A DNA stretch of 64,000 nt from Sva-07 sp963716235 (GCA_963716235.1 CAVQTE010000023.1:36736-100735); one strand, 5' to 3'. Counted from the stretch's first letter, positions 16,717 through 26,810 are shown. Numbers and translations: made by a program. The notes: generated from the letters alone by a model not told the origin.

Positions 16717-17064
16717 ATGGCATGGCTGGTGTGCGACGCCCGTGTGCTGGCATCGGCAGAAGTGGCCGACACCCGCAGCGCCCGTCGCCGCGGGCTGATC
16801 GGACGTGAGTCGATCGAGGGCGCCCTGGTCATCGCACCATGTCGCTGGATCCACACCATCGGGATGAAGTTCCCGATCGACGTCGCCTACCTCGACCCGG
16901 ACGGCGTCGTCGTCAAGACCATCCAGATGCAGAGGTTCCGCATGGGCATCCCGGTCTGGAGCGCCCGGTCGGTCATCGAGGCCGAGGCCGGCGCGTTCGG
17001 ACGCTGGGGTCTTCGCGTGGGCGACGAGATCGAGATCCGCGTCGGCGATGCGGACGCCGGATGA
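16717..17064 (+). CDS. DUF192 family protein
   Basis: 115 residues covering one compact DUF192 domain: RRRGLIGRESIEGALVIAP, the conserved WIHTIGMKFPIDVAYLD, and C-terminal EAEAGAFGRWGLRVGDEI. The fold is a small beta-barrel; function is not established. Most family members are exported, but this one lacks a signal peptide. It stops 31 bp before rsmI. Confidence 0.88.
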   Translation: MAWLVCDARVLASAEVADTRSARRRGLIGRESIEGALVIAPCRWIHTIGMKFPIDVAYLDPDGVVVKTIQMQRFRMGIPVWSARSVIEAEAGAFGRWGLRVGDEIEIRVGDADAG

Positions 17065-17095
17065 GCCGCACCAGACCGGGCCGAGGCAGCATCCG

Positions 17096-17947
17096 ATGAG
17101 CACGCTGTGGCTGGTGGCCACGCCGATCGGCAATCTCGGCGATCTCGCACCCCGCGCCGTCGAGGTGCTGTCGCACGCCGCGCTCGTGTGTTGCGAGGAC
17201 ACCCGACGCACCGGGCTGCTGTTGCAGCACGCCGGGATCCGCGCCGCCCGGCTGGCCGTGTGCAACGACCACACCGAGATGAGCCGCATCACCGACGTGT
17301 TGCGCACGCTCGGCGACGGTCGCGACGTCGCGATCGTCAGCGACGCCGGCACACCCGGCATCTCCGACCCCGGCGAACGCATCGTCCGCGCGGCCATCGA
17401 CGCCGGCTACACCGTCAGCGCAGTCCCGGGCCCGAGTGCGGCCATCATGGCGCTGACCATCAGCGGGCTCGCCGCCGACCGTTTCGTGTTCGAAGGATTC
17501 ATCCCCCGCAAGGGCGTCGACCGCGCCGACCGCCTCGCCGAGATCGCCGCGGAGCACCGCACCATCGTCGTCTACGAGGCCCCCCATCGCGTGCTGCGCA
17601 CGCTCGCCGACCTGCGTGACGCGTGCGGCGACGACCGTGTCGTCGTGGTGACCCGCGAACTCACCAAACTCCACGAAGAAGTCGTGCGCGGCCCGCTCGG
17701 CGACCTCGACATCGGTGCACCACGAGGCGAGTACGTGCTGGTCATCGAGGGCGCTGCAGTCGACGAGCGACCCGTGAGCGACGACGACGTACGCGTCGCG
17801 CTGCGCTCGGAACTCGATGCCGGCGCTTCGACCCGCGATGCGTCGGCCACCGTCGCGAAAATGGTCGGACGGCCCAAACGCGAGGTGTACGCACTCGCCA
17901 TCGCTCTCGACCGCCAGACTGGAACCATGGGTGAGCACGATGAGTGA
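17096..17947 (+). CDS. rsmI: 16S rRNA (cytidine1402-2'-O)-methyltransferase RsmI
   Basis: 283 residues. The N-terminus STLWLVATPIGNLGDLAPRA and the SAM-binding SDAGTPGISDPGERIV are diagnostic of RsmI in the tetrapyrrole-methylase fold. ALVCCEDTRRTG and VVYEAPHRVLRTL are also conserved. It 2'-O-methylates C1402 in the ribosomal P site. ATG 17096 is the family start; the open frame runs upstream without conserved sequence. The 3' end overlaps the next gene by 8 bp. Confidence 0.95.
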   Translation: MSTLWLVATPIGNLGDLAPRAVEVLSHAALVCCEDTRRTGLLLQHAGIRAARLAVCNDHTEMSRITDVLRTLGDGRDVAIVSDAGTPGISDPGERIVRAAIDAGYTVSAVPGPSAAIMALTISGLAADRFVFEGFIPRKGVDRADRLAEIAAEHRTIVVYEAPHRVLRTLADLRDACGDDRVVVVTRELTKLHEEVVRGPLGDLDIGAPRGEYVLVIEGAAVDERPVSDDDVRVALRSELDAGASTRDASATVAKMVGRPKREVYALAIALDRQTGTMGEHDE

Positions 17948-18765
17948 GTACGTCGGTTCGTCGGGCACCGGGCCGAGCGCCGCATTCTTCGACCTCGATC
18001 GCACACTGATCTCGGGGTCGTCGGCCTTCACACTGGCGCTGCAGGCCCGCAAGGCCGGGCTGATCCCCAACGTCGAGTTCGTCCGCGACGCCGCCGGCGC
18101 CGTCACGTTCAAGATGTTCGGAGCGAGCGACGACACCACCGACGCCGTGCGAGCCCGAGTACTCGAGGCGGTGAGCGGGATGCGCCAGAGCGACCTCCAG
18201 GCCCTCAACGTCGAAGTGCTCCCCCGGTTGCTCGCCCGCCTGCGTCCCGAGGCCCGTCGGCTCCTCGACCGTCACCGCCAAGCGGGGCGCGACACCTACA
18301 TCGTCTCGGCGGCCCCCCAGGAGATCGTCGAGCCGCTCGCCCACTCGCTCGGCATGACGTCGGGGATCGGTACCCGCAGCAAGGTCGTCGACGGGTTCTA
18401 CACCGGCGAACTCGACGGACCGTTCTGCTACGGCGCCGGCAAGGTCGAGGCGATGGTCGAGATCGCCAACTGGAACGGCTACGAACTCGACCAGTGCTAC
18501 GCCTACAGCGACTCGGCGAGCGACCTGCCGATGCTCGAAGCCGTCGGCCATCCCGTGGCCGTCAATCCCGACGCGAAGCTCGAACGCCATGCCCGCCGCA
18601 ACGGCTGGCCGATCGTGATCTTCAGCGAGCAGACGAAGTCGGTCGTTCGCCGCACCGTGCGGTCGGTCGGGGCGGTCGGCATCGCCGGCGCCAGCTTCGC
18701 CGCCGGCGTCGCGGTCGCCGGCTCCCGCGGCGGGCAAGCGCAACTCCGGCCTCCTCCGCCGCTGA
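17940..18765 (+). CDS. HAD-IB hydrolase (SerB-like phosphatase), frameshifted at 3' end
   Basis: The HAD motif I FFDLDRTLIS lies near residue 18, motif II TYIVSAAPQEIVEPLA near 120 and motif III/IV YSDSASDLPMLEAVG near 185, in the IB subfamily layout (PSP/CicA type) that dephosphorylates small metabolites or lipids. The C-terminus has an Ala/Gly-rich membrane-leaning segment (VGAVGIAGASFAAGVAVAG). The frame runs on past the gene, but removing one base near 18733 (GGCGGGCAAG) gives KRNSGLLRR followed by TGA at 18763-18765, a natural end just before the terminator. Overlaps rsmI. Confidence 0.82.
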
Positions 18766-18789
18766 CCCGCCCACCACGCTCCCCAGCAC

Positions 18790-18835
18790 GCGATGAGCGA
18801 AACGACCGACATGGTAGGTCCGCTTCGCTCATCGC
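18790..18835. terminator. Bidirectional hairpin between convergent genes
   Basis: Perfect 12-bp arms GCGATGAGCGAA and TTCGCTCATCGC around a 22-nt middle that can pair further (GACC/GGTC). It lies between the convergent HAD gene and thioesterase gene. It does not carry the GTCTGAC core. Confidence 0.7.
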
Positions 18836-18844
18836 TTCGGGGAT

Positions 18845-19686
18845 TCAGGCGGGTGGGCGGGGCATGAGGGCGAGCTGGCGCGACTGGGCGACGAGGACGC
18901 CGGTCGAGTCCCAGATCTCGCCGTCCTCGTCGAGCATGCCGTCGTGCACGAACCGTGACCGGAACGAGCAGCGCAGCGGTCCCGGCGCCGGAACGCCCCG
19001 GATGTGCACGGTCAACTCGACCGTCGGCGCCCATGCCACCGGCAGGTCGGTGTTGAACACGGGTGGCGGGAACGCATCGGCCACGAGCAGCAGACTGATC
19101 GCATCGATCGGGTCGTGGTCGGCGAACGCGAACCAGCCCGCGGATCGCGGGCCTCACCGGTCGGCGTCCCGGTCCGGAAGCCCTCGTCGCCGGGAAAGAT
19201 CCGGATTGCGAGCCGCTCCGTCATCGCCGGCTTGGGACCCTCGTTGGGCGCCGGCGGCAACTCGCAGTCATCGTAGCGCGGGATGTCGACAGGCCCCTCG
19301 CTCACGTACGACGGGCCGCCCACCGTCTGGTCACCGAACGTGCCGAGCAGCCGGATGATCTCGCGCCGGTCGTCGCCGTCGAACATCACCAGCGACGCCG
19401 TCGCTGTCGCGAACCGACGACCGTCCGACGGTCGTGACCACGACCTCGCACGGACCGGTCGGAGCCGGACGCAGGTAGTGCGCGGTGAGCGTCACCGGTG
19501 GACGACCGACCGCCCGCCATCGCCCGCCCGGCGATCGCCATCAGGTAGCCGCCGTTGGCGTTGCCGCCGATGTCCCATCCGGGCTGCACCTCGGACGCGT
19601 ACGTCGTCACGGTCTCACCGGCGTCGTCCGTTCGGACCGTCGAGCGGTCGGCGGACGGCGGTTGCGGTCGCAAAGACTCCGGGCAT
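18845..19686 (-). CDS. Acyl-CoA thioesterase, TesB/hotdog type (multiply frameshifted)
   Basis: Conserved pieces occur in consecutive frames: EVQPGWDIGGNANGGYLMAI, then VTLTAHYLRPAPTGPCEVV, then LVMFDGDDRREIIRLLGTFG, then VADAFPPPVFNTDLPVAWAP and the C-terminal DEDGEIWDSTGVLVAQSRQLAL. This is the double-hotdog acyl-CoA thioesterase fold (TesB-like), which hydrolyses acyl-CoA. At least three one-base indels are needed, near 19505, 19420 and 19155. The probable start is ATG 19686 (MPGVF); a TTG at 19673 is also open. Every domain piece is present in order, so sequence error is more likely than a pseudogene. Confidence 0.72.
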
Positions 19687-19802
19687 CACCCGAACGGTAC
19701 CGACTGCGCACGGCCGCATCACCCATCACACCGTATCACACCGGCGAATCGCGCGCGGCAATGCCGGGTGGGCGCAACGGGGCGAGCCTCTAACGTGCTG
19801 GC

Positions 19803-21318
19803 GTGACCCGCTTCTACGTCACCACCCCGATCTACTACGTCAACGCCGAGCCGCACCTCGGCCACGCGTACACCACGATCGTCGGCGACGCGCTCGCCCG
19901 CTGGCACCGGCTGCTCGGCGAGGACGTCCAGTACGTCACCGGCACCGACGAGCACGGCCTCAAGATCCAGCAGGCCGCCGAGGCCGCCGGGCAGTCGCCG
20001 CAGGAGTTCGTCGACGCGATCGCCCCGCTGTTCGCCGACGCCTGGAAGCGCCTGAACATCGCCAACGACGACTTCATCCGCACCACCGAGCCGCGCCACA
20101 AGGCCGCCGTCGCCGAACTCCTCCAGCGCTGCTACGACGCCGGCGACATCGAGCTCGACACGTACGCCGGCAAGTACTGCGTCGCCTGCGAGGAGTACTA
20201 CACCGACGACGAGCTGATCACGGTCGACGGGAGCCGACTGCTGCCCGATCCACAAGCAGCCCGGTCGAGTACTTCGAGGAGGAGAACTACTTCTTCCGCC
20301 TCTCCCGCTTCGAGGAGCGACTGCTCGACTGGTACGCCGCCCACCCGGCGGCATCGTGCCCGAGCATCGCGGCAACGAGGCGCTCGGGCTCATCAAGCGC
20401 GGCCTGCGCGACTTCTCGATCAGCCGCACCGTCGCTCAGTGGGGCATCCCGCTGCCGTGGGACCCGAAGCACGTCACCTACGTGTGGTTCGACGCGCTCA
20501 CCAACTACCTCACCGCCGTCGGCTTCGGCGACGGCACCGACGGCTACACGCAACTGGTGGCCGGTCGACTACCACCTGATCGGCAAGGACATCGTCCGCC
20601 AGCACTGCGTGTACTGGCCGGCGATGCTGATGTCGGCCGGCGTCGAGCTGCCCAAGGGCTGGGCCGTCGGCGGCTGGCTGCTGAGCGGCGGCGAGAAGAT
20701 GAGCAAGACCTCCGGCAACGTGGTCGACCCGCTCGACCTCGTCGACGACGTCGGCGTCGACGGGTTCCGCTACTACGTGCTCGCCGACACCGCCTACGGC
20801 AACGACGGCGACTTCTCATCGAGGGGTTCATCGTCGCGCTACAACTCCGACCTCGCCAACAACCTCGGCAACCTGCTCGCCCGGGTCGCAACGGTGGTCG
20901 CCAAGAAGTGCAACGGCATCGGCACGGCGCCCGATCCCGACAGCCCGCTGGCCGGCGTCGCTGCGAGCGCCTACGCCGACGCCGCGGCCCACTGGGACGT
21001 GGTGCAACCGAGCCGCGCCCTCGAAGCCACCTGGTCGCTCATGCGCGCCACCAACGGCCACCTCGAGGCCAACGAACCGTGGAAGGCCGAGCCCGGCGCC
21101 GGCGGTCGACGCCGTGATGGGCGACGCGCTCGAGGCGCTGCGCATCGTCGCGATCCTCGCGTCGCCGGCCGTCCCCGACACCGCGCAGGCGATCTGGGAG
21201 CGCATCGGCCTGCCCGGCCTCGTGGCCGACCAGCGCCTCCCCGACGCCGCCGCATGGGGCGGCTACACCCGGCGGCGCCGCGGTCACCAAGGGCGACGCC
21301 CTGTTCCCCCGCCTGTGA
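19803..21318 (+). CDS. metG: Methionyl-tRNA synthetase (frameshifted in this sequence)
   Basis: A class Ia synthetase charging tRNA-Met. GTG start, MTRFYVTTPIYYVNAEPHLGHAYTT with the HIGH motif as HLGH. The CP region has YAGKYCVACEEYYTDDEL and PVEYFEEENYFFRLSRFE. KMSKTSGNVVDPLDL is the KMSKS loop, and an anticodon-binding helical domain follows. The C-terminus ends TKGDALFPRL when one base in ACCCGGCGGC (near 21269) is removed. Indels are needed near 20240-20265, 20355, 20565, 20820 and 21105 as well. The gene is essential and normally single-copy, so these are almost certainly sequence errors. It overlaps tatD by one base. Confidence 0.9.
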
Positions 21319-22075
21319 TGGTCTGGACCGACTCGCACTGCCACCTGCACGACACGCGGATCCCCGACGGCACCGACGCGGCCGTCGCGGCCGCCGCCGC
21401 GGCGGGCGTCACCACGTTGATCACCGTCGGCTGTGATCGGGAGACATCGCTCGCCGCGATCGCCGTCGCCGCCGACCACCCACACGTCCGCGCCACGGTC
21501 GGCCTGCACCCGCACGATGCCGTCCAGGGCGTCGACACGATCGTCGACCTGCTCGACACGCCGGGGATCGTGGCCGTCGGCGAGGCCGGGCTCGACTACT
21601 ACTACGACCACTCACCCCGCGAGGTCCAGCGACAGCGCGTGTTCGCCGAACAGATCCAGCTCGCGAACGATCAGCGGCCTCGCGCTCGTGATCCACACCC
21701 GCGACGCGTGGGACGACACGTTCGACATGCTCGACGACGACGGCGTGCCGGAGCGCACGGTCTTCCACTGCTTCACCGGCGGCCCCGACGAGGCCCGCCG
21801 TGCCTCGACATCGGGGCGACACTGTCGTTCTCGGGCATCGTCACGTTCAAGGGCGCCCCCGACGTGCAGGCCGCAGCCGCCATGTGCCCGCTCGATCGCA
21901 TGCTCGTCGAGACCGACAGCCCGTACCTCGCGCCCATTCCCCATCGCGGCCAGCCCAACCAGCCCGCCTGGGTTCCCCACGTCGGCCAGTTCATCGCCGA
22001 CCTCCGGACGTGCCCGTGGGCGACATCGCACGAGCCACCACCGACAACGCCGCGGTCTTCTTCGCGCTCTGCTGA
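21318..22075 (+). CDS. tatD: TatD family deoxyribonuclease (frameshifted)
   Basis: A metal-dependent TIM-barrel hydrolase. The start VWTDSHCHLHD gives the HxH motif, GLHPHDA the next histidine, GEAGLDYYYDHS the E/D ligand, VIHTRDAWDDTFDML the following His, FHCFTGG the next, and VETDSPYLAPIPHRGQPN the final Asp. Three indels are needed (near 21672, 21802 and 22012); the last frame ends DNAAVFFALC and stops at 22073-22075. Family members act as 3'-5' DNA exonucleases or D-aminoacyl-tRNA deacylase-like enzymes. Overlaps metG (TGATG). Typical actinobacterial metG-tatD-rsmA order. Confidence 0.87.
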
Positions 22076-22236
22076 GCGACCGCGTCGACCTCCGGACGGC
22101 CCGACCCAGCCGACGTGCGACCACTCACCGTGGTCGTGCCGTCTCCGGATCGTCAATCACCGCGCGAGGGGTACGATGACCGCCCCTCATCCCGAGGGCC
22201 GCGCCTGCGGCCAGCTCGCAGGATCGACGAGCAACC

Positions 22237-22756
22237 ATGGCACTCACCCCACCCGACCGACGCCGCATCCTGCTGGCGAGTGCGCTGACGCTCGTGGCGA
22301 TGCCGGCGCTCTGGTGGGCCAACCAGTCGACCGGCGCCGAACGTCGCCACGGCCGGCATCGCTGTCGTCGACAAGTCGCGACAGTGACAACGGCGCCACA
22401 CCGAGACCGGCGATCCGGCGAGCGGCGACGTCGCACCGGTATTCCTCGACGGCCCGTCCGGGCAGGTCGGCGCCGGACTCGCCGAGATCGCCGTTCCCGC
22501 ACCTCCTGCGATCGCCAGCATCACGACCACCGCCACGTTTCGGAGCACCCTCGGAACGGGCTCGGCGTGCATGATCCCCGGAATCGGCAGCGGCCAGCAG
22601 GTCACCGTCGTCAACCTCGACAACAATCGATCGGTCACCTGCACGGCAATCCTGGCACCGAGCAGCGCCGCCGATCAGCTCGTCATGGCATCCGAACTCT
22701 TCGCCGAACTCGCCGATCTCACCGACGCACCGATTCCGGTCGAGATCCGTCAGTGA
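22237..22756 (+). CDS. Secreted RlpA-like (double-psi beta-barrel) protein, frameshifted
   Basis: Starts MALTPPDRRRILLASALTLVAMPALWW, a signal peptide or membrane anchor. Across frames it continues as NVATAGIAVVDKSRDSDNGATP, then DVAPVFLDGPSGQVGAGLAE, and ends with ACMIPGIGSGQQVTVVNLD and SVTCTAILAPSSAADQLVM. The last part resembles the double-psi beta-barrel of RlpA-type proteins (VTVVNLDNNRSVTC corresponds to the usual V.V.NL.NGRSV), and this position between tatD and rsmA is where many actinobacteria encode a cell-wall resuscitation factor. The fold is inferred. The 160-bp upstream gap holds GGGTACGAT, a possible extended -10. Confidence 0.6.
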
Positions 22757-23638
22757 CGCACTCGCGTCCGGCGATTCGAGAACTCCTCGAGTCGGCGTCG
22801 CTCGCTCCCCGCCGAGACCTCGGCCAGAACTTCGTCGCCGACCCCAACACGGTCCGCCGCATCGCGGCCCTCGCCCGGGTCGGGGCCGGCGACCGAGTGG
22901 TCGAGATCGGCGCCGGGCTCGGGTCGCTCACGCTCGCACTCGCCGAGACCGGCGCCCACGTCACCGCCATCGAGATCGACCGAGGCGTCGTCCCGATCCT
23001 GCGCGACGTCGTGTCGGGCCGCGAGAACGTCGCGTGGTCGAAGGCGACGCCATGCAGCTCGACTGGTCGACGTCCTCGCCGACGACTCGCCCGAACAACC
23101 CGGCTGGGTGCTCGTGGCCAACCTTCCCTACAACGTCGCCACCCCGCTGATCTGCGACCTGCTCGACGACGTGCCCGCGATCGAGCGGATGATCGTGATG
23201 GTGCAGCGCGAGGCGGCCGAACGGTTCGCCGCCGTGCCCCGCACCTCCGCCTACGGCGCCGTCAGCGTCAAGGCGGCCTACTGGGGAACGGCGAAGATCG
23301 TCGGCCACGTCCCCGCGTCGGTGTTCGTCCCGCGGCCGAACGTCGAGTCGGCACTGGTCGAGATCACCCGCCACGAACCGCCGGCCACCGACCCCGACGC
23401 CCTCTTCGCGCTCGTGCGCGCCGGCTTCGGACAACGCCGCAAGATGCTGCGCCGCTCACTCGCCGGCATCGTCGCACCGGAGACGTTCGACGCCGCCGCC
23501 ATCAGCCCGACGGCCCGGCCCGAGGAACTCGACGTCGACGCCTGGTGTCGGCTGACCGACGCTCACCTCGCGGCCACACGCACGAGCAGGGTAACGTCAC
23601 CGAGATGGGAGCGGCCGACGCAGCACCGGTGTCGCTGA
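22753..23638 (+). CDS. rsmA: 16S rRNA (adenine1518/1519-N6)-dimethyltransferase (frameshifted)
   Basis: GTG start overlapping the previous stop. DLGQNFVADPNTVRRI and VVEIGAGLGSLTLAL (SAM motif I) are followed by AIEIDRGVVPIL, VVEGDAMQLDW (other frame), the catalytic VANLPYNVATPLI (N-L-P-Y), VMVQREAAERFAA and VFVPRPNVESALVEI. Two or three indels between 23035 and 23100 separate the halves. RsmA dimethylates two adenosines of helix 45 late in 30S assembly. The C-terminus runs over the ispE start by about 34 bp, so the true stop may be slightly earlier. Confidence 0.88.
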
Positions 23639-24392
23639 GGGCCCACGCCAAGCTGACGAGATCGCTGCGGATCACCGGAATCCGAGCCGACGGCTACCAC
23701 CTGATCGACGCCGAGATGGTCAGCCTCGACCTCCACGACGTCCTCGTCATCGACCCCGCCCGCGACGGGCTCACGGCCACCGGCCCGTTCGCCAACGGGA
23801 TCCCGCTCGACGATTCGAACCTCGTTGCCAGGGCACTCGACCTCGCCGGCCGGAGCGCGCACGTCACCATCGACAAGCGGATCCCCCACGGCGGCGGCCT
23901 CGGCGGCGGCTCGACCGATGCGGCCACGGCACTGCGCTGGGCCGGATTCGGGACCACCGCCGACGACCTCGCCGTCGCGGCACGCCTCGGCGCCGACATC
24001 CCGTTCTGCCTCGTCGGAGGGCGAGCACGGGTCACCGGCATCGGCGAGATCGTCGAGCCACTCCCCCACCTCGACGTCGTGGTGACCCTCGTGATCCCAC
24101 CACTCGCCGTCAGCACGCCCGCCGCCTATCGGGCGTGGGACGACCTCGGCGGGCCGACAGGTTCGGGCTGCAACGATCTCGAAGCAGCGCGCTCGTCGTG
24201 GAACCACGCCTGGCCCGATGGCGCGACCGCATCGCGGAGCACACCGGGACGGCACCGATCCTCGCCGGAAGTGGGGCCACCTGGTTCGCCGAGGGCGAAC
24301 ATGGCAACGCCCTCGCCGAACTGGTCGACGAGGGCGCAACGGTGGTCGTGGCACGAACCGTGCCGATGGACATCGCCAGCTGGCGAGGATGA
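23605..24392 (+). CDS. ispE: 4-diphosphocytidyl-2-C-methyl-D-erythritol kinase (frameshifted)
   Basis: A GHMP kinase of the MEP isoprenoid pathway. LRAHAKLTRSLRITGIRADGYH has the substrate/ATP segment, and PHGGGLGGGSTDAATALRW the Gly-rich GHMP motif with the conserved Asp. ADIPFCLVGGRARVTGIGE and ILAGSGATWFAEGE (motif 3, other frame) complete the family pattern. One deleted base near 24190 (GAAGCAGCGCGCTCG) joins the halves. It overlaps rsmA and ends one base before the convergent bS22 gene. Confidence 0.88.
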
Positions 24393-24393
24393 A

Positions 24394-24486
24394 CTACTTG
24401 CGACGCTGGTGGCGCGTGCGGCGCAGCATCTTCTTGTGCTTCTTCTTCCGCATGCGCTTGCGACGCTTCTTGATCAGAGAACCCAT
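24394..24486 (-). CDS. Small ribosomal subunit protein bS22 (AURKAIP1/COX24-type)
   Basis: 30 residues, beginning MGSLIKKRRKRMRKKKHKK and ending RTRHQRRK: almost entirely basic and matching the short actinobacterial ribosomal protein bS22 (related to mitochondrial AURKAIP1/COX24). It binds 16S rRNA near the decoding region. It is convergent with ispE with only one base between the stops. Genes this short are often missed. Its promoter must lie in 24487-24579, shared with the divergent tRNA. Confidence 0.88.
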   Translation of the reverse strand: MGSLIKKRRKRMRKKKHKKMLRRTRHQRRK

Positions 24487-24579
24487 AAGGCGGGCCACGC
24501 TATCGGCCGTGTCAAGGCCTGCCACGCGAGACGGTGAACGGGCGGACAAACCGTCAAGGCGGGGTCGACCCGTGACCAG

Positions 24580-24649
24580 TCCGGGGTCGTCTAACGGTAG
24601 GACAGCGGTTTTTGGTGCCGCGGTAGGGGTTCGAATCCTCTCCCCGGAG
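24580..24649 (+). tRNA. trnQ: tRNA-Gln (anticodon TTG)
   Basis: Acceptor arms TCCGGGG and CCCCGGA pair fully, with discriminator G. The D arm is GTCTAACGGTAGGAC, the anticodon stem GCGGT/GCCGC with loop TTTTGGT placing TTG at 34-36, and the T loop is TTCGAAT in a 5-bp stem. CCA is not encoded. The variable region has only 3 nt, one or two fewer than usual, which could be another missing base in this indel-prone stretch. It lies 3 bp before glmU. Confidence 0.93.
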
Positions 24650-24652
24650 CTC

Positions 24653-25736
24653 ATGAGCGTTTCAGCAATCGTGCTCGCCGCCGGAGAAGGCACCCGGATG
24701 AGGTCGAGCCGCCCCAAGCCCTTGCACCTCATCTGCGGGCGGGCCATGGTCCTGCACGTGATCCACGCCCTCGAGCGGTGCATCCCGAACGAACGGTGGT
24801 CGTCGTCGGCCACGGCGCCGAACAGGTCACCAAGAAGGTGCAGCAACACGCACCCGGTTGGGCCAACGTCGCCTTCGTCGAACAGCTCCAGCAGAACGGC
24901 ACCGGCGACGCCGCGTCGATCGGCATGTCGGCGTTCGCCGGCGACGACTACGACGACGAATCGACGATCCTCGTGCTGCCGGGCGACACGCCGCTGCTGC
25001 GACCGACACCCTGCGCGAACTCGTCGACGTCCACATCGAATGTGGCAACGCCGCCACGCTGCTCACCAGCGTGATGGACGACCCGACCGGCTACGGCCGC
25101 GTCATCCGCAAGGCCGACGGCCAGGCCGCCCGCATCGTCGAACACCGCGACGCCGCCCCCGACGAACTCGACGTTCACGAGGTCTGCACCTCGATCTATG
25201 CGTTCCGCCGCGACCTGCTCGGGCCGGCGCTGCGCAAGCTCACCACCGACAACGCCCAGGGCGAGTACTACCTCACCGACGTGGTGTCGGTGCTCGGCGC
25301 GATGGGGCACCGCGTCGGATGTGTCCAGGCACCCGAGGGTGAGACGCAGGGCGTCAACGACCGCTGGCAGCTCGCGCTCGCCGAACGTGAGCTGCGGGCG
25401 CGGACCAACAAGTTCTGGCTGCTCAGCGGCGTCACGATGCTCGACCCCCGCCAGACCTTCGTCGACGTGACCGTGTCGATCGGCCGCGACGTCACGCTGT
25501 ATCCGGGCACGATCCTGCAGGGAACCACCGTCGTCGGTGACGGCTGCGACATCGGCCCCGACACCCGGCTCGACGACTGCGCGGTCGGCAGCGGCGCCGT
25601 CGTCGAGCACACCGTCGGCCACGACGCCGAGATCGGACCCGACGCCACCGTCGGCCCGTACGCCCATCTTCCGGCCGGAAGCTCGGTCGCTGCGGGCGCA
25701 ACGACCGGGGCGTTCTACACTGCATCCGTCGGCTGA
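24653..25736 (+). CDS. glmU: GlmU-type UDP-GlcNAc pyrophosphorylase with shortened acetyltransferase domain (frameshifted)
   Basis: The uridyltransferase domain is clear: IVLAAGEGTRMRSSRPKPLH, QNGTGDAASIGM, VLPGDTPLL, GYGRVIRKADGQ, IVEHRDA and EYYLTDVVSVL. A linker and left-handed beta-helix begin (GVTMLDPRQTFVDVTVSIGRDV, IGPDTRLDDCAVG) but the chain ends after VGPYAHLPAGSSVAAGATTGAFYTASVG, about 360 residues instead of about 450. The histidine and loop of the glucosamine-1-phosphate acetyltransferase site are missing, and prs starts 65 bp later, so there is no room for them in any frame. Two indels (near 24795 and 25010) are probable errors. It makes UDP-GlcNAc for cell-wall synthesis; acetylation may be done elsewhere. 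Confidence 0.86.
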
Positions 25737-25800
25737 CCCTTTCAGCCGACTTCGGCCGGGCGCTCACGGTCGAAACACGTCGGGGAGGACGTCACAGCTC

Positions 25801-26790
25801 ATGGAGAAGGTCACGACCAAGCGGCTCGCCCTGTACTCGGGCCGCACCCATCCGGAGCTGGCCCAGGAGGTGGCGACACACCTCAACATCGAGCTCGGCC
25901 ACGACAACCTCGTCGAGTTCGCGAACGGCGAGGTGCGGTGCCGCTTCGGCGAGTCGATCCGTGGATCCGACGTGTTCGTGATCCAGAGCCACTACGGCGT
26001 CGGCGACCACTCGGTCAACGACTCGATCATGGAACACCTGATCATGATCGACGCGGCCTATCGCGCGTCCGCGAAGCGCATCACCGCCGTGTGCCCCTTC
26101 TACGGCTACGCCCGCCAGGACCGCAAGGCCGAAGGTCGCGAGCCGATCACCGCCCGCCTGATCGCCGACATGTTCAAGGCCGCCGGCGCCAAGCGGATGA
26201 TCTCGATCGACCTGCACTCCGGCCAGATCCAGGGGTTCTTCGAGGGGCCGGTCGACCATCTCACGGCGATGCCGGTGCTCGAGCAGTACGTCCGCCAACA
26301 CGCCACGGCCCCCGTGATCGTGTCGCCCGACGCCGGGCGCATCAAGGTGGCCGAGCGCATGGCCCAGCACCTGGTCGACATCGGCGCCGACCTCGCGTTC
26401 ATCTACAAGCGTCGGCCCAAGGGCTCGACCAACGTGGCCGAGGCCGCCGAGGTGATGGGCGACGTCGACGGCCGCCTGTGCGTGCTGACCGACGACATGA
26501 TCGACACCGCCGGCACCATCTGCGCGGCGGCGGAACTGCTCGTGCAACGCGGCGCCAGCGAAGTGTGGGCGATGGCCACCCACGGCGTGCTGTCGGGCCC
26601 GGCCATCGACCGGTTGAAGAACGCGCCGCTCAGCCGCATCGTGCTCACCAACACGCTGCCGCTGCCGCCGGAGAAGCAGCTCGACAAGATCGAGGTGCTG
26701 TCCGTGGCGCCGCTGATCGCCGAAGCCCTCGGCGCCGTCTTCGACGACACCAGCGTCAGCGAGATCTTCCACGGCGAAAATCTCGCCTGA
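25801..26790 (+). CDS. prs: Ribose-phosphate pyrophosphokinase
   Basis: 329 residues, intact. SGRTHPELAQEVATHLNIELG is the N-terminus, DVFVIQSHY follows, and YARQDRKAEGREPITARLIADM is the flexible ATP-binding loop. DLHSGQIQGFF, the PRPP-binding VSPDAGRIKVAERMA and LTDDMIDTAGTI (PRPP loop) are all complete. It transfers pyrophosphate from ATP to ribose 5-phosphate to make PRPP. The order glmU-prs-rplY-pth-mfd is the common actinobacterial one. GGGGAGG lies 12 bp before the ATG. Two palindromic repeats follow. Confidence 0.97.
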   Translation: MEKVTTKRLALYSGRTHPELAQEVATHLNIELGHDNLVEFANGEVRCRFGESIRGSDVFVIQSHYGVGDHSVNDSIMEHLIMIDAAYRASAKRITAVCPFYGYARQDRKAEGREPITARLIADMFKAAGAKRMISIDLHSGQIQGFFEGPVDHLTAMPVLEQYVRQHATAPVIVSPDAGRIKVAERMAQHLVDIGADLAFIYKRRPKGSTNVAEAAEVMGDVDGRLCVLTDDMIDTAGTICAAAELLVQRGASEVWAMATHGVLSGPAIDRLKNAPLSRIVLTNTLPLPPEKQLDKIEVLSVAPLIAEALGAVFDDTSVSEIFHGENLA

Positions 26791-26810
26791 CCCGCTCGCC
26801 ACCACCACCT

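Noticed and set aside
19803..21318. metG as a pseudogene or as programmed frameshifting
   Set aside because: There are many indels at unrelated contexts, all catalytic motifs are intact, and neighbouring essential genes show the same pattern. Sequence error is simpler.
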